A stretch of DNA of 64,000 bases from Stenotrophomonas ginsengisoli (GTDB taxonomy: Bacteria > Pseudomonadota > Gammaproteobacteria > Xanthomonadales > Xanthomonadaceae), in assembly GCF_001431485.1 (NCBI RefSeq), contig NZ_LDJM01000010.1:1-64000 (forward strand), written 5' to 3'. The position numbers and the translations under genes were made by a program. Shown one piece after another: positions 48,703 to 61,600 of the stretch (position 1 is its first letter; the number at the start of each line of letters is the position of its first letter). Under the pieces are notes generated by a model. It saw only the letters and a program-made list of their open reading frames with translations, was not told the origin of the DNA and ran no database searches.

Positions 48703-48960
48703 CTAAGAAGTTTGCCCTAGCCGAATCTCAAATGCTGCAAAATCCGCATCCTCATATAGATACTCCCGGTCACTCGAAGGAAGATCCGCCGCCCCCAACA
48801 AAGCGAGAGCCTCCCACACGTCATCGTCAGTGACATCAATATCATCGTTGTCTAGGAAGGAGAAGGCCCAAGCTGCAACTTCTTCGCGATAGAGGTCAGA
48901 TAATCTGACCTCGCGCAACTTAGCGAAAACCGCCTCTCGTGTTGGCAACTGCTTTCTCAT
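48703..48960 (-). CDS. Small acidic protein, candidate orphan immunity protein
   Basis: An 85-aa protein reading KQLPTREAVFAKLREVRLSD, EEVAAWAFSFLDNDDIDV, then DVWEALALLGAADLPSSDRE and YLYEDADFAAFE. This helical, acidic pattern is one I associate with small immunity-type proteins near RHS or other polymorphic toxins; the assignment is inferred. ATG 48960 is chosen because GGAG lies six bases upstream; ATGs at 48966 and 48981 are also in frame. It sits between the IS30 remnant and the RHS immunity gene, with no adjacent toxin. Confidence 0.65.
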   Translation of the reverse strand: MRKQLPTREAVFAKLREVRLSDLYREEVAAWAFSFLDNDDIDVTDDDVWEALALLGAADLPSSDREYLYEDADFAAFEIRLGQTS

Positions 48961-49325
48961 CCTCATCTCCGGTGAGTGCATTTACCATCAGCATCGAAAA
49001 TTCTATGGTTATTGAGCTCAGTTACAGGTTTGGGAGCGACGCTACGGACTCTGCCTGCATGATCTAACGTTTCGTACCAAGTTCTTGTGGGCGTGCGCAG
49101 CACGCGCACGAGCGCGTGGCGAGGGAATCACCGAAGCGATGACAAGCAGTCCACGCGCAACGCGGTGATGTTCGGCGAGGACCGCGTGCCGTTGGACGCG
49201 CTGTGAAAACCGAGGTTACACAGTTCGTTTGACAGACCCGTCCGGTCGCGACGCCACTTCAACGGAGCGACGAAGCGGCTTCGGCTTGAGCCGTGCAGCG
49301 GTTAACCTGAGCCGAGCGCCGCTGA
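48961..49325. other. Intergenic stretch with decayed coding debris
   Basis: No intact gene is visible between the small gene at 48703 and the immunity gene at 49326. On the plus strand, 49141-49206 reads like the end of a lost gene (DKQSTRNAVMFGEDRVPLDA, then Leu and stop) without upstream continuation, and the base composition is mixed. It looks like scar tissue from earlier exchange of toxin/immunity cassettes. No terminator or RNA gene is evident. Confidence 0.45.
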
Positions 49326-49691
49326 CTACGACCCTTCTGACTCCAACAAAACACCTTCCAGAATTGCCTGGAACCGCGTCGGCTGAATTTCTCCAACGCT
49401 GGCAACCACGTACCCCTTGGCACTGCAGGACATGCACCGATAGCCAAAGAAGCAAGCCTCCAAGCCCTTCTCATTTTCATATCCAAGTCCGCCCGATCTG
49501 CGTCGCAAGCCGAAATCTTTAGCAAGCAAACTGGACAGTCTCGAATTATCAGCGCCGCCAAGAGGAGTCAAATCATCCGAATCGAAATCAACACCACTGC
49601 CACAGCCCGGGCAGCCAACGCGCAACTTCAACGAGTAAAGGTCTTCCTCTACTCCATCAAATACCATATCCCGTAGAACAATTTTTCGCAT
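49326..49691 (-). CDS. Cysteine-rich putative immunity protein of the RHS/TNT toxin
   Basis: A 121-aa protein whose ATG is 2 bp after the stop of the giant RHS gene, the standard place for an immunity gene. It has two Cys pairs, GCPGCGSG (about residues 26-33) and YRCMSCSAKG (about 84-93), that could form a zinc ribbon or rubredoxin-like knuckle. Acidic and hydrophobic segments surround them (DLYSLKLRV; FQAILEGVLLESEGS). Lower GC than its neighbours suggests recent acquisition with the toxin tip. I do not recognise it as the known IFT antitoxin of mycobacterial TNT. It probably binds and blocks the TNT domain. Confidence 0.68.
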   Translation of the reverse strand: MRKIVLRDMVFDGVEEDLYSLKLRVGCPGCGSGVDFDSDDLTPLGGADNSRLSSLLAKDFGLRRRSGGLGYENEKGLEACFFGYRCMSCSAKGYVVASVGEIQPTRFQAILEGVLLESEGS

Positions 49692-49693
49692 CT

Positions 49694-52600
49694 CTATTGC
49701 CCAGAAGTTTTTCGATCAACCAAACGGATGTAACCCCCCTTCAGAAGCTGGTCAATACTAGCACCCAACTCCCACTGAACCCCCATCCCTGTTTGCCCAA
49801 ACCATGGCATGGCAGGACCGTAATGCCCTCTTATTGGCCTTACCACTTCATAGACGCTCGATGGTGACTTCAGCGCAGAATCCGGAAGCGCCCGAGACGT
49901 AAAAGATGTCCCTGCGGGCGATACAAAACTGCCTCTATCGGTGAATACCCCATCCTTAAACCGCCCGCCGAACCTATCGATTTGCGAACCAGGCTCGAGA
50001 ACGCCATTACCCCTGGAAACAAACCCTCGATAGGGCGGCCACTCTCCAGGAGGCAACATGCTTTCAAGCTTGCTCCACTCTCCGCGCTCCCAAGCGACAT
50101 AGGCCTGTGAGAGCGGGACGTTGTTTTCCGCCAACTGCGGGCTTAAAGCAGAAAACTCCGCTCGTGAATTGATCCGCGCGTGCAGCGACTGGGCCTCGGG
50201 CGTTGCATTCAAGTCCGCAATCCTGCGCAACGCCGCCGCTTCCTCGGCCACGTCTACCACCGCTCCGAAAGTTCGCACGCCCGTTCCGCTGCGCGTCAGC
50301 AACGACGTTCCGCCGCTGGCCAGTAACTCTATCCCAAAGGTGCCCGCACCTTCCAGCTTGTCGCCCAACGGGGAATCCCACCACTTACCAAGGCTCGCTC
50401 CCGCCGCATCCGCGACCGCTCCCGGGTTCTGCACGGCGTAGCCGATCGCGCCCTGCACTTTGCGACCGTATTCCAGGTCGGTTGCCATTCCATACAGGCT
50501 GTTGGTGCCCTGAATGATGTTGTAGCCGGCCTTCGCCGCCATCCGCATCGGCACGTTGCGGCCCCAATACTCCACTGTCGACTGTTTCGATTGCTCAAGG
50601 CTGTTCGCCCGTGCTTCCGTCGCCGTCAGGCGCGCTGCCACCGTGCGGGCTGCCTCCAAAGGCAAGGCCTCGATTCTCACCGGGGTGTTCTCCGGCAACC
50701 GGAACGTCTGCACAGTGTTGTACTCGTCCACCTGACCGCCGTTCCTGGCGATGGCATACGGGTCAACATGACGCGTGTGATAGGTGGTCGTTGACACCAA
50801 GCGCCGACGTTCGTCTGCCGTCAACGTTGTGCTCGGTCCCTGTAGCACGATGTCATCCAACTGCTGTGTGTAGCGCGAAGCGTCGTAAGGCGCGGTCTGA
50901 TTGTTCGAAGCCCAGCCCGGGAGGCGCGACTGTTCTTCCGCAGCAATGTCCGCCTGCAGTCGGCGCATATCTTCCTCGCGCCACTGCTCCATCAGGTCGT
51001 GACGGAGCTGCGGCTCGGAACCATTGGCTCGCCAGTTCTGGACACCCCGCACCGCGGCATTCCCCAACGCATTGCCGAAGGCATCCGCGACGATGCTGCG
51101 ATAGTCGACCCGTTCACCAAAGCCCATCGCGCGACGCGTGTGCAGGTTGACCACGCCGTCAAGCACGCCGTTCCCCACGTCAGTCCAGAAGCCACCGCTA
51201 CCACCGGCATCGGGTGTGGGGTTCCAGCCCAATGCATCGCCTGCGCGCGTACTGATCGCCGCCGACACAGCATTGGCCGCGATGCTCCTCCAGCTGAAGC
51301 TGGTATCTAGACCCACTGCGCGGCCGGCTGCGTAGCTGGTCATTCCGCCAGCCACTGACTGGGCGGCGGCGCGGGCGTACTGCGTGTTCTGCACGTAACT
51401 GCCGAGTTTTCCTGCGTTCGCCGCTGCACCAAACCCAGCACTGGCCATGGCCGTTGCACCAGACACGGCGGCATTGCGCCAGCTGAAGCTGGTTACATCC
51501 ATGGCGCTGCCAACAGCCTGGCCAGCTGTGCTGCCAACGAATCCGCCAACCCCCGCGGCTGCAAGGTTTCCGCCTCCAAGCGATGAGAGGCCTGCGGACC
51601 AAAGCGAACCTGTAGCACCGCTTGCCGCACCTGCCGTGTACACCGTGACCACGATGGTCACCACAATCATGATGATCATGCCCAAGGTTGCACAGCCACC
51701 GCTCGGCGGCGGTGCGATGTACGGCAGGCTCGGGGCGGTGTTGCCGATGGCCTCTGACGGGTTGTACGGCTTGAAGGTGCCGGCATCGTTGCGGTTGACC
51801 GATGATTCTGGCGTGCTGAGGCGCGTGCCTGCGCCGATTTCGGTATCCGGGTCACCAAAGCCATTGGCCTCGGCCAGCACATACCACAGCTGGTCGCTGC
51901 CATACACGCGCTTGGCGATGGTGCGCAAGGTGTCACCTGCCTGCGCGGTGGTCTGCCCGCCACCGGCGGTGTACACGCCTCGACCCGCCACGCTCTGGAT
52001 CTGCGTGGTGGTGAAGGCCCGGCCGGCGAACACCCCCTGGAAGCCTTCCTTCAGCTCGGCAATCTGCTCACCGTTGGCGTGCACCAGACGGTAGTTGCCC
52101 GGGCCACCCACGCCTTCCTGGATGAAGGTGCCGTTGCCGTTGATGGTGCCTTCGCGGCGGTTGATGACCTTGCCGTCCATGTCGCTGGCGTAGTAGCGCT
52201 GGCGGTCATCCATGCTGCCGCTGCGCAGCGGCGTGGTCTCGCGCTGCGACATCAGCCTGCCGAACGCATCGTAAGTCAGCGTGTTGGTGGTGGTCTTGTA
52301 GTTGCTGTTGGTGCTGGTGCCAGTGACAGACTTCTGCAGCCAGTTCTCACGGCCCTCGTAAGTGGTCGTGTAGGTGTGGGTGTACTGCGGGGTCTGGTAC
52401 TTGTAGCTGACCAGACGACCCGCTGCGTCGTAGCCATTGGTGTAGTCGGTACCGTTCTGGAAGTTCAGCAGGCTGATGTCATAGGTCTGGCGTCCATTGG
52501 TGTTGTCGGCATTGCGCAGCCAGGTGAAGGTACTGGTGTCACGCAGGAACGACTGCTGGACGGTAACCCGGCCGTCCATGTCGTAGGAGTAGGTTTCGGC

Positions 52601-55600
52601 GCTGTACAGCCAGCCGCCATAGTCGTAAACGCCCCAGATCTCCTCATACTCACCGGGCCCGGTTTTGTCTTCCCAGACACTTCCCGACGCGTAGTAGTTG
52701 TAGGTCGCGGTCAGGTGGTTGGCGGCGTCATGGACAAACTTCTTCTGCACGCCACCGCCGGAATTGAAGATTCCATTGCGTATGGTGTCGGTGGCGTATT
52801 CGTACAGGCGGTTACCGCGCAGGTCATATGCCGTGCGGTCAATCCAGTAGAACTCCACCCCATTGGCGCTGCGGTTGGTTCGGCGCGATACCACGTTGCC
52901 GGACAAGTCATAGTCCAGCGCATAGGAATCCTCACCGTAGAGGGTGAGCACAATCTCACCGTTCTGCAGCGAGCCGTTGTTCACCACAATGCGGTTCTCT
53001 GCATCGTAGGTGTACCAGTAGTCCTTGGTTTCCACCGCAATGGCACCGGTACCGGTGGCGCTGGAGACCTCGCCCGGCCCGGAGGGTACCGAACCGCCAG
53101 CGATGTTCACCGGGCCGCCCCACGCGGTCACCGTGGGTGCCACCGGCGCCTGCGAAGGGCTTGCCTGCGGCACCGGGCTCGAGGTGGCTTCGACCGACAG
53201 CGCGGCCTGCTCCGGCGGTCGCTGCGCAATGTCCTCGACCTCGATGTGATCAATCAGACCACCCGACGAAGCGCCAGTTGCCGGCAGACCGAGGCCCGTG
53301 GAGGAAGTGGTCATCGCCGAATCGGAGACCGGTGCAGAAGCGGCCACACGGCGCGGCACGGTGCCGCCGCCACCCGGGGTGGTGCCCCAATATTCCGAGG
53401 TCACGTTGAAGCTGACATCCGCATACAACCCACTTGGGTCAGTAGCTCGAATGGTGATGGCCCAGATGGCCCACGAACGGCTGTCGTTGCTCTTGCCCCA
53501 GAAGCTGTGGCCGTTGGCGGTGTACTCGTAGCTCAGCCAGGCCGGCTTGGTAATGATGGTGTAGGTGAGCGGATTGTTGTCCGGATCAGCGAACGTGTTG
53601 GGCGGCAGCGTGAAGCCGCTGGGTTGGATGATGTACTGGTTGGTGTTCTGGAAGTGGGCGACGTTCGCCGGGGGGGCCACCGCCACATACGGTGCGCGGT
53701 TTGGAATCGGGGCCGCTGCGACGATGATCTGGAACGTTACCGAGCCGACACCGCCGCGGTTATCCGTACCTGTGTACTGCACCCAATATGTGCCCGGCCG
53801 GGAAGGCGTGCCACCAATGGTGCGACTGGCCGCATCCCACCACAGCCCCGGCGGCAGTGTCGGGACGTTGTGGGTGACGGGGTCAGAATCCGGGTCAGAG
53901 AAAGCGGGAAGCACAACGCCCACACCGGTGCCGACCTGCATGTTCATCGTGGCGATGGCCGGTGCGGCAGGTGCGTTGTTGGCCTGTACCGTCAAGGTGA
54001 ACGTGGCCGTGCCGACACCGCCACGCCCGTCATTGGCATGGATGGTGATGGCATAGCTGCCCGCCGAAGCCGAACCATTGATGGTGCGGCTGGCCGCGTC
54101 GAACCACATGCCAGCCGGCAGGCCGCTGACCGAGTACGTCAGCGGGTCACCATTGGGGTCACTGAAGGCGTTGAGCTGGATGCTGGTGGCAACACCGGCC
54201 TTGATGGTCCGGGGGTTCTGGCCACCCACCGGCGCAAAGTTCAGGTAGCCGCCAAAAATCCCCTCACTGGTGGCGATGCCATCGCTGGCGATGATCTTGA
54301 TCCGGAACGACGGCAGGTATCGGCCAGCGGCGCCGGTGACCGGATGACGCGGCTCGGTGAAGGCCGGCATGGTTCCGGTGACGGTGCCAGTATTCGGGTC
54401 GATCTTGAGCGAGTACGAGGTCTGCCAAGTGGGCGGGATGTAGCGGATCATCCATGCCGCTTCGCGGGGCTCCCAATAGACCTCATCGTAGCCCGGATTC
54501 TCGACCATGATTGAGTAGGTGAGATTGTCGTTGTTCGCATCGGTGAAGGTGCCCGGCGGTAGCGCCCAGTTGACCTGCTCGTTCAACTGCGCGTTGCGGT
54601 TCACCAGGCCGCCGTTGTATACCGGCGCGGCATTGGTGACGTTGATGACGAAACTGGTGGAGTTGGTGCCACCGCGGCCATCGCTGACACTTACGGTGAC
54701 GCTGTACGCACCCAGGGTGGTGGCGTAGCCAGACAGGTAGCGGGTGGCCGGATCGAAGTTGATACCGGCAGGCAGGCCGCTGACGCTCCAGGTGAGCGCA
54801 TCCCCGTTGGCATCCACGAAAGTGTTGGCGGGAATCTGGTAACTCCACGCAGTGTTGCGCCAGGTTTCGTGCGAGGACAACGGGCTGGTCAGCACCGGAC
54901 CGGAGTTCGGCGTGGTGACGGTAATCGTGGTGGAAGCACTGGCCCCGGCCGCATCGGTGCCGGTGATGGTGATGGTCCAGCTGCCCACGGCGGAGGGCGT
55001 TCCGCTGAGGGTACGGGTGGCCGGGTTGAAGCTCATCCACGACGGCAGATTACTGGCGGTGTAGATCAGCGTCTCACCGTTAGCGTCCGTGAACGGAGCA
55101 AGGCTGTAGCTCCAGGCACTGCCGGCGGGTGCCGTGCGGCTGATGCCACCGGGCGCAATCGGGGCAGCGTTCTGCACGTTGGCCACGAACTTGCCTTGGG
55201 CGAGAGCTCCCTGCGGGTCGCGTGCCATCACCCAGATGCGGTAGCTGAGGTGTTCAAGGTTGGTCGGCGTTCCGGTAATGGTGCCGGTGGCCGCATCGAT
55301 GGACAGGCCGATGGTCGAAAGTGAGACAAGCAAGCCGTCGCGCAGCACCGGGTCGGGCAGGTACTCGCTGGGGTTTCTCGGGTCGCGCACATACTCCCAG
55401 TAATCGGGCTGCTGCACGTAGCCAATGTAGGTCAGCGTGTCGCCATCCGGCTCCCAGAACGCCCCCTGCGGGAGGGTGAAATTCACCGGAGTGCCGTGGT
55501 TGAGCGTGCGTGGTGGCATGCTGTCGGCGTTGTACACCGGCGCGGTGTTGACGAACGGCACCAGGTTGACGCGCATGAACGAGTCGTTGGCGTAGCCAGT

Positions 55601-58600
55601 CTGGCCGATTTTGCCGCCCGGGTCACTGGGGTTGCCGCGCCCATCCCTTGCGGTCACGACGATGGTGAAATTGCTGGCGGCGGTGCCTGGCGGCACTTGC
55701 CCGCTGAGGGTACGGGTGGCCGGATTGAAGGTCATCCATGACGGCCACGGCTGCGTGATCAGCTCATCGATCCACACCGGCGGAATGACGTCGTGCCTGT
55801 AACCACCCTGGGTAACGACGGCCATCCGCATGGTGAAACCATCACCATCGGGCTCGATGAAAAGGTTGTCCGGCAAGGTGATGCTGAAGTTGCGGCCGAT
55901 GCTCAGATTGATGTCGTTCAACGGCACGGTTGTGTCGCGATACGGGGCGCGGTCCTGGCCGATGTTCAACAGCAGCGTGGCGGTGCTGCTCAGGCCATTT
56001 ACGTCGACCCCCTTCACGTCGAGGCTGACCGAACCCGCCTGTTTGGCTAGGCCACGCAGACGAATGGTGCCTGCTTCACGATCCAGCGTAGCCGTGATCC
56101 ACGAGGGAACCTTCAGTGCCTCGAAGGCGATCTTGTCGCCTTCGAGGTCGGTGAAGAGGCTGCTGATGGCGACGGTGACATCCAGTTGGTCGTGCACGCG
56201 AATGCCGGGCAGCTGGTACCCACCCGGGTTCAGCACCACCGGTGCCCGGTTGGCGCGCACCACCAGATTCAGCGTGACCGTACTGGTCAGCCCATCCGGG
56301 TCAGTGGCGGTCAGGGTCACCGCATACTGCGTGCCATCGGCCACGGTGGACGGGACGTTGCCGTCCAGGCGCAGCGTGGGATTGGCCTGGTCGATGAAGG
56401 TGAAATTCAACCAGCTGGGCAGCCCGCTGGCGCGCACCTGCAGCCGATCCCCATTGGGGTCCACGAACAGCTGCGACAGCGATTGGGTCCAACTGTAGGC
56501 GCGGCCCTGAATGGCCTCGCCCAGGCTGGGCGTGGACACCACATTGGGGCCAGCGTTGGCAGCGGTGCGCAGCTGGATGGTCTTGACCACCGAGGCCCCG
56601 CTCTGGTCGGTGGCGCGCAGGGTCAGGGTGATGCTTTCGCTTACCAGCGGAGTGCCACTGAGACGCAGCACGTAAGGATTGCTCAGGTCCAGCTTCAGCC
56701 ACGCGGGCAGCGCCGCGGCGTTGTCCAGACTGAGGCTGAGCATGTCCCCCACGTCTTCGTCGATGAAGTACATCGACGCAGGAAGCTCGGCCGCCCAGGG
56801 GCGCTCGGTCTTGGCGTTGAGCTGGGCAACATCGCCAGTGAGTGCGCGCGGCGCGGTGTTGGTGCGGCTGCGCACGGTGAACAGCGTGGCCACCTCATTG
56901 GCGGCGTTGGCGGTTTCGCGGGCAGTGAGCTTGACCACGACATCCGCGTCGCTGCTGCCTGCCGGCGGTGCGGCACTGAAAATGATCTCGCCGGTGGCTG
57001 CGTCGTAGCGGGCACCCAGCCAGGACGGCAGCGCACTGCCGTCAGCCAGGGTGATGTCCAGGATCAGCGCGTCCTGCTCGGCATCGCGGAACACGTCGCT
57101 GAACAGCACACGGAACTCGGACAGGATACCCTTGCGCACAGTGCGGTCGGCCACGGCCTTGACTGCGGTGGGCGCAGTGTTGGTCACCGGCATGGCGGCG
57201 GCGTTCGGGCCGTAGCTGGACTGCACCTGCACGTGACGGCGGTTGCCTACGGCGTCGTAGTCGTAGCGGATATCAAACATGCGCCGGGCTGTACCGGCCG
57301 AAGCATCGTCCTGCACTACGCGCTGCACGCGGTTGTGGCTGTCGTACCAGCTGCGGGTGAAGGTGTGAACCACCACGCCGGCACCGTCACGGGTGAAGGT
57401 TTCCTCCAGGGTCTTGTTGCCGGCCGCGTCGTACTCGTAGTAGCTGTAATTGCCAGCGCTGTCTTCGATGCGCTTGAGCTGGCCGTTGGCGTAGTAGTTG
57501 TAGCTGCGTGCGGTGTCGACCACCCCGCCACCATTGCCATGCTCGTAGCTGAGCTGCCCACCGGGGCTGTATTCGTAGTTGTAATCGCGGGTGGACAGGT
57601 CGTTGTGGTCGCTGGTGCGACCGAACACGTCGTACTGCCAGGTCAGCTCGTTGCGGCGCACCTGCTGGCCGTCGCGGTCGGTGCCCCACGCCTGTGCCAG
57701 CGCATTGCTTTCCAGCGTCTTGCGGCCGAGCACGTCGTAGCCGTAGCTCTGGATGACGCCCATGGCGGTCTGGCTGCGCACCACCAGGTGGCGGCTGTCG
57801 TAGTCATACAGGGCGGTGTAGCCCAATGCGTCGGTCACCGCCACGCGGTCGCCATTCTCATTCAGGCGGTACTGCTGCAGGGTGGTGCGGTAGCGCGCGG
57901 TGCCGGCGTCATTGAGCAGGAAGTCGCCAATGGCGGTCACCCGCCCCAGGCGGTCGTAGTCCTTGCTGGTGATGTAGCCCAGCGCGTTCTGCTGCAGGCG
58001 CTGGTTACCCAGCGCGTCGTAGGCCAGCAGCGTGGTCGCACCCACGCCATCGCGTGACTTCACCAACTGGCCCGCGTTGTTGTACTCGCTGGTGCGCATG
58101 TTGCCGTTGGCGTCGCGGGTGGCCACCAGGCGGCCGAACACGTCGTAGAACCACTCGTTGACCGGACGCACCCAGCTGCGTGCACCGGTTTCGGCGACCA
58201 CTTCCACCAGCGGGCGCTCATCGCGGGTGATCTGGTTGAAGCTGTTGTACTGGTAGTTGGTCTGGTAGCCGCGCGCGTCGATGATCTGGGTGACGTTGCC
58301 CCAGCGGTCAAACTGACGCACCAGCGAAGAGACTGCTGCTTCATTGGTGTTGAAGCTGGGCAGGTCGGTACGCAGAGCGCGACCCAGGCGGTCGGTGTGG
58401 ATGGTGGTAATGGCGTTGACGCTGGCGGTGCCGTTCCAGCTGCTGCGGCTCTGGCGAACTTGGTAGCCGGCCAGGTTGTAGCCCAAGCGCACGTCGGCCC
58501 CACCCTCGTTGGACGAGGTCATGTTGCCGCCAGCGTCATAGCCGTACTGCAGTGTGCCGACCAAACCATAGTGGCTCTTGCCGATGATTTCGCCAAAGCC

Positions 58601-61600
58601 GTTGTAAGCAACGGTTTCGGCAGCCTCCACCGTGTTCACGCCCCCCACCACGCGGGTGGTGGAGCTGCTGAGCTGACGGCCGCTGCGGTCGTAGGCGAAC
58701 TCCCCGATCACGATGGCGTTGCGGTCGGCAGTGGAGCCGGCCAGCGTGGTCCGGGTGCGGATGACGTGGTCGGCGGCGTCGTAGTGACTGATCTGCACAT
58801 TGCCCAGCGCATCTACCGAACGCACCAGACGGCCCTGACGGTCGTACTGCAGGGTCTGCAGCTGGTCGCGCGCGTCGTCGGCCACCGGGGCGGACTGACC
58901 GTTGACCCAGCCGTTGGCGTAGCGTCGCATCTGCACGGCGTTGCCAAACGCGTCGTATACCGTGGTGGTGTAGGGCGAGGTCAGTTCATACAGCGGCTGG
59001 TGGTTCAGATCCAGATTGGCATCGGCCTGCAGGTGTGCCTCGGCCGGTGCGCGCAGGGTGGCGCGCTCGGGTTCACGCACCGAGGTCACCCGGCCCAGGG
59101 CGTCATAGCCGGTGGTGATGGTGCCGTTTTCGTCGCTGGTGGTGACCACCCGCCCGAGCACGTCGTAGCCGGTGCGGGTCTGCACATCGCGCTGGCCGGC
59201 GCTGCCGTCGGCGCGCTGGAACTGGCGACTGGCGGTTTCCGTTATCTTGCGCCCGAGCGCGTCGTAGGTGTACGCGGTGCGGCGGTCGAAACCGGTCACG
59301 GCATCGCCACTCAGCGGAGCCGGCGGCTGCTGCGCGCCCAGGCCTGCGGTGGACAGCGCCCGGGCATGTTCGGTCTGCGTGGCCACCTCACCAGTAATCG
59401 TGTACTCGGTGCTGGTGGCGTAGCCTTCGGCGTCCACTGTCATCACCTTGCGGCCCAGCACGTCGTAGTAGTGCCAGGTATGCGCCCACTGTGCATCGGC
59501 CTGGTCGGCCGTGCCGCTCAGCAGCTCGGACAAGCGCTGCAGGTTTCCGTAGCCGTCGTACTGATAGCGCACGGTCGGCGTACCTTGCCGGGCGATGCCA
59601 TCCGGGCCGTAGTACTCGCGCTGCGAGCTGAGCGTCTCCACCTTCTGACCCAGCACGTTGTAGCGGCTGAGCAGCTGACGATCGTTGGCACTCGCTACCA
59701 GGCCGCCGCCGTCGCGAACCTGCAGTGCGGTCAGTGCGGTGCCGGCGCTCCAGCCGGCAATCGCACCGGTCTGCAGGGCGTTGGCGAAGCGACGCAGGCC
59801 GGTCTGGTTGCCGTAGGCATCATAGCTGTAGCTGCTGACGTAGCCGTCGGCGTCCACGTCGTAGGCCAGCTGGCCCAGCACGTCGTACACCTTGTAGGTG
59901 TAATTGCCGCGCACGTCTTTCTGCACCACGGCGCGGTTGAGGGTGTCGTAGCTGACATCAATGGTGGGGCGTTGGCCACTGGCCACCAGCTGGCCGCTGG
60001 CCTCGTCAATCACCCACGCATCAGGGAAGGTGGTGCGGATCTGGTTGCCGCGGTTGTCGTACTGGTACTCGGTAATGCGCGGGGTGCCGCCGTCGGCATC
60101 TTCGCTGCGGCGGATCACGTTGCCCAGTGCGTCAAACTCGGTGCGCGTCACAATGGCGCGGGTAGCCACGGTGAACTGGCCGTTGCTGCCCACGGTCGCC
60201 ACGGCCACGGCCGGCGAAGTTTCGCTGGTGCGCTTGCCGACGGCGTTGTAGGTGTAGGTCCACACCTGGTTGGCGGCGTCGGTGTAGCTGATCAGCTGGC
60301 CGGCACCGTCGTAGCTGTAACGCTCGATCTGGCCGAGCGCATTGGTATGCACGGCAAGGCGACCGGCGGCATCGTACTGCTGGCTGTCCAGGCGGCGCTG
60401 GTCGACCGGCTGGGCGGCGGCCCAGGCGGTCAAGGTAGCCAGGGTCTGGGCGCTGTTGACGTCCGGTTTGATCAGGTAAGTAACGCTGGCCACGGCCTGG
60501 CCAAGCGCATCATAGCGGATTTCCTTCACCGTACCGCTGGCGTCCACACTGAAGCGCTGGCGACCAGCGGCATCGAGCACCACACGCTCGGTGCGGGCTT
60601 CGCCCGCGTTGCGCAGCGGTACCAGCAAGGCGTTGAGCGAAGCCACAGTCTGCAGCGCATCGAAGGTAACGCCACGGCCGTAGACAGTGGTGGAGACACG
60701 CGCCGTGCCTTCATAGCCATACTCGATAACGCGGCCAAGGCCGTCGGCGTCGCGGCGTACTTCAAAGCGCACGCGGCCAGCGGCATCCAACACGACATAC
60801 TGCAGCTGGTTCTGGCTATTGTTGGCAAGCAGCCCGGCCACGGTCGCCACGCTGACAGTGCCCTTGGCCAGATCCTGGCGGCGCTGCGCGCTCAGCTCGA
60901 TGCGATCGGCGTAGGACACCGTGCCCACCTGCACGCCGGAGGCATCGTAGCGGCGCTCAAGCACGCTTCCATCGGCGGCGATCTCGTAGCGCACGCGCCC
61001 CATGTCGTCCAGCACCTGCCAGCTGGTGGCATCGCGGGCGGGATCCACGCTCAGCGCGGCCAGCACCTCGGCCGGGGTGGTGGCAGCAGTGAGCAGGCCG
61101 GCGCCCAGCGCGCCCAGATTGACCGGGTTGGCGTAGCGGATCTGGCGAACGCTGCGGCCGGCGGCATCGCGGTCGTTGCCGGTGACTGCACCTGCCCCGT
61201 TGATGCTCAGGCGCAACTGGCCGTCCTGGTCGTACACGGAGTACTGCTGCAGGTCGCGCGCGTCGTTGGCCGTCAGGCGCGCCTGCACCTGGGCGGCCGT
61301 GGTGGCTTCGGGCAGGTCGGCCAGGCTGATGGCGGTTGCATAGCTGCGCTGGGCCACCACGCGGCCATTGCGGTCATACCAGTTGCGGGTGACGCCGCCG
61401 GCGGCGTCCACCGTGAACTGCAGGCGGTTGTCAGCGTCGTACGCGAAACGGGTCATGCGCCCGGCTGCGTCGATGCTGGCCACTACGTTGCCGTTGGCGT
61501 CAAAGCGGTACTGGGTGGTCAGGTTGAGGCGACCGGTCCCCGGGTCGACGGTCTGGCTGCTGCGGCGGCCCAGTGCGTCGTAGGTGTAAAGGGTCGTCAC

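Noticed and set aside
49229..49522. A 97-codon plus-strand open frame opposite the Cys-rich immunity gene
   Set aside because: No Shine-Dalgarno, low-complexity composition, and complete overlap with the better supported minus-strand gene.
53380..57190. The He_PIG unit array as a CRISPR-like or tandem DNA repeat
   Set aside because: Units are diverged protein-domain repeats inside an open frame; no short identical repeats with spacers.
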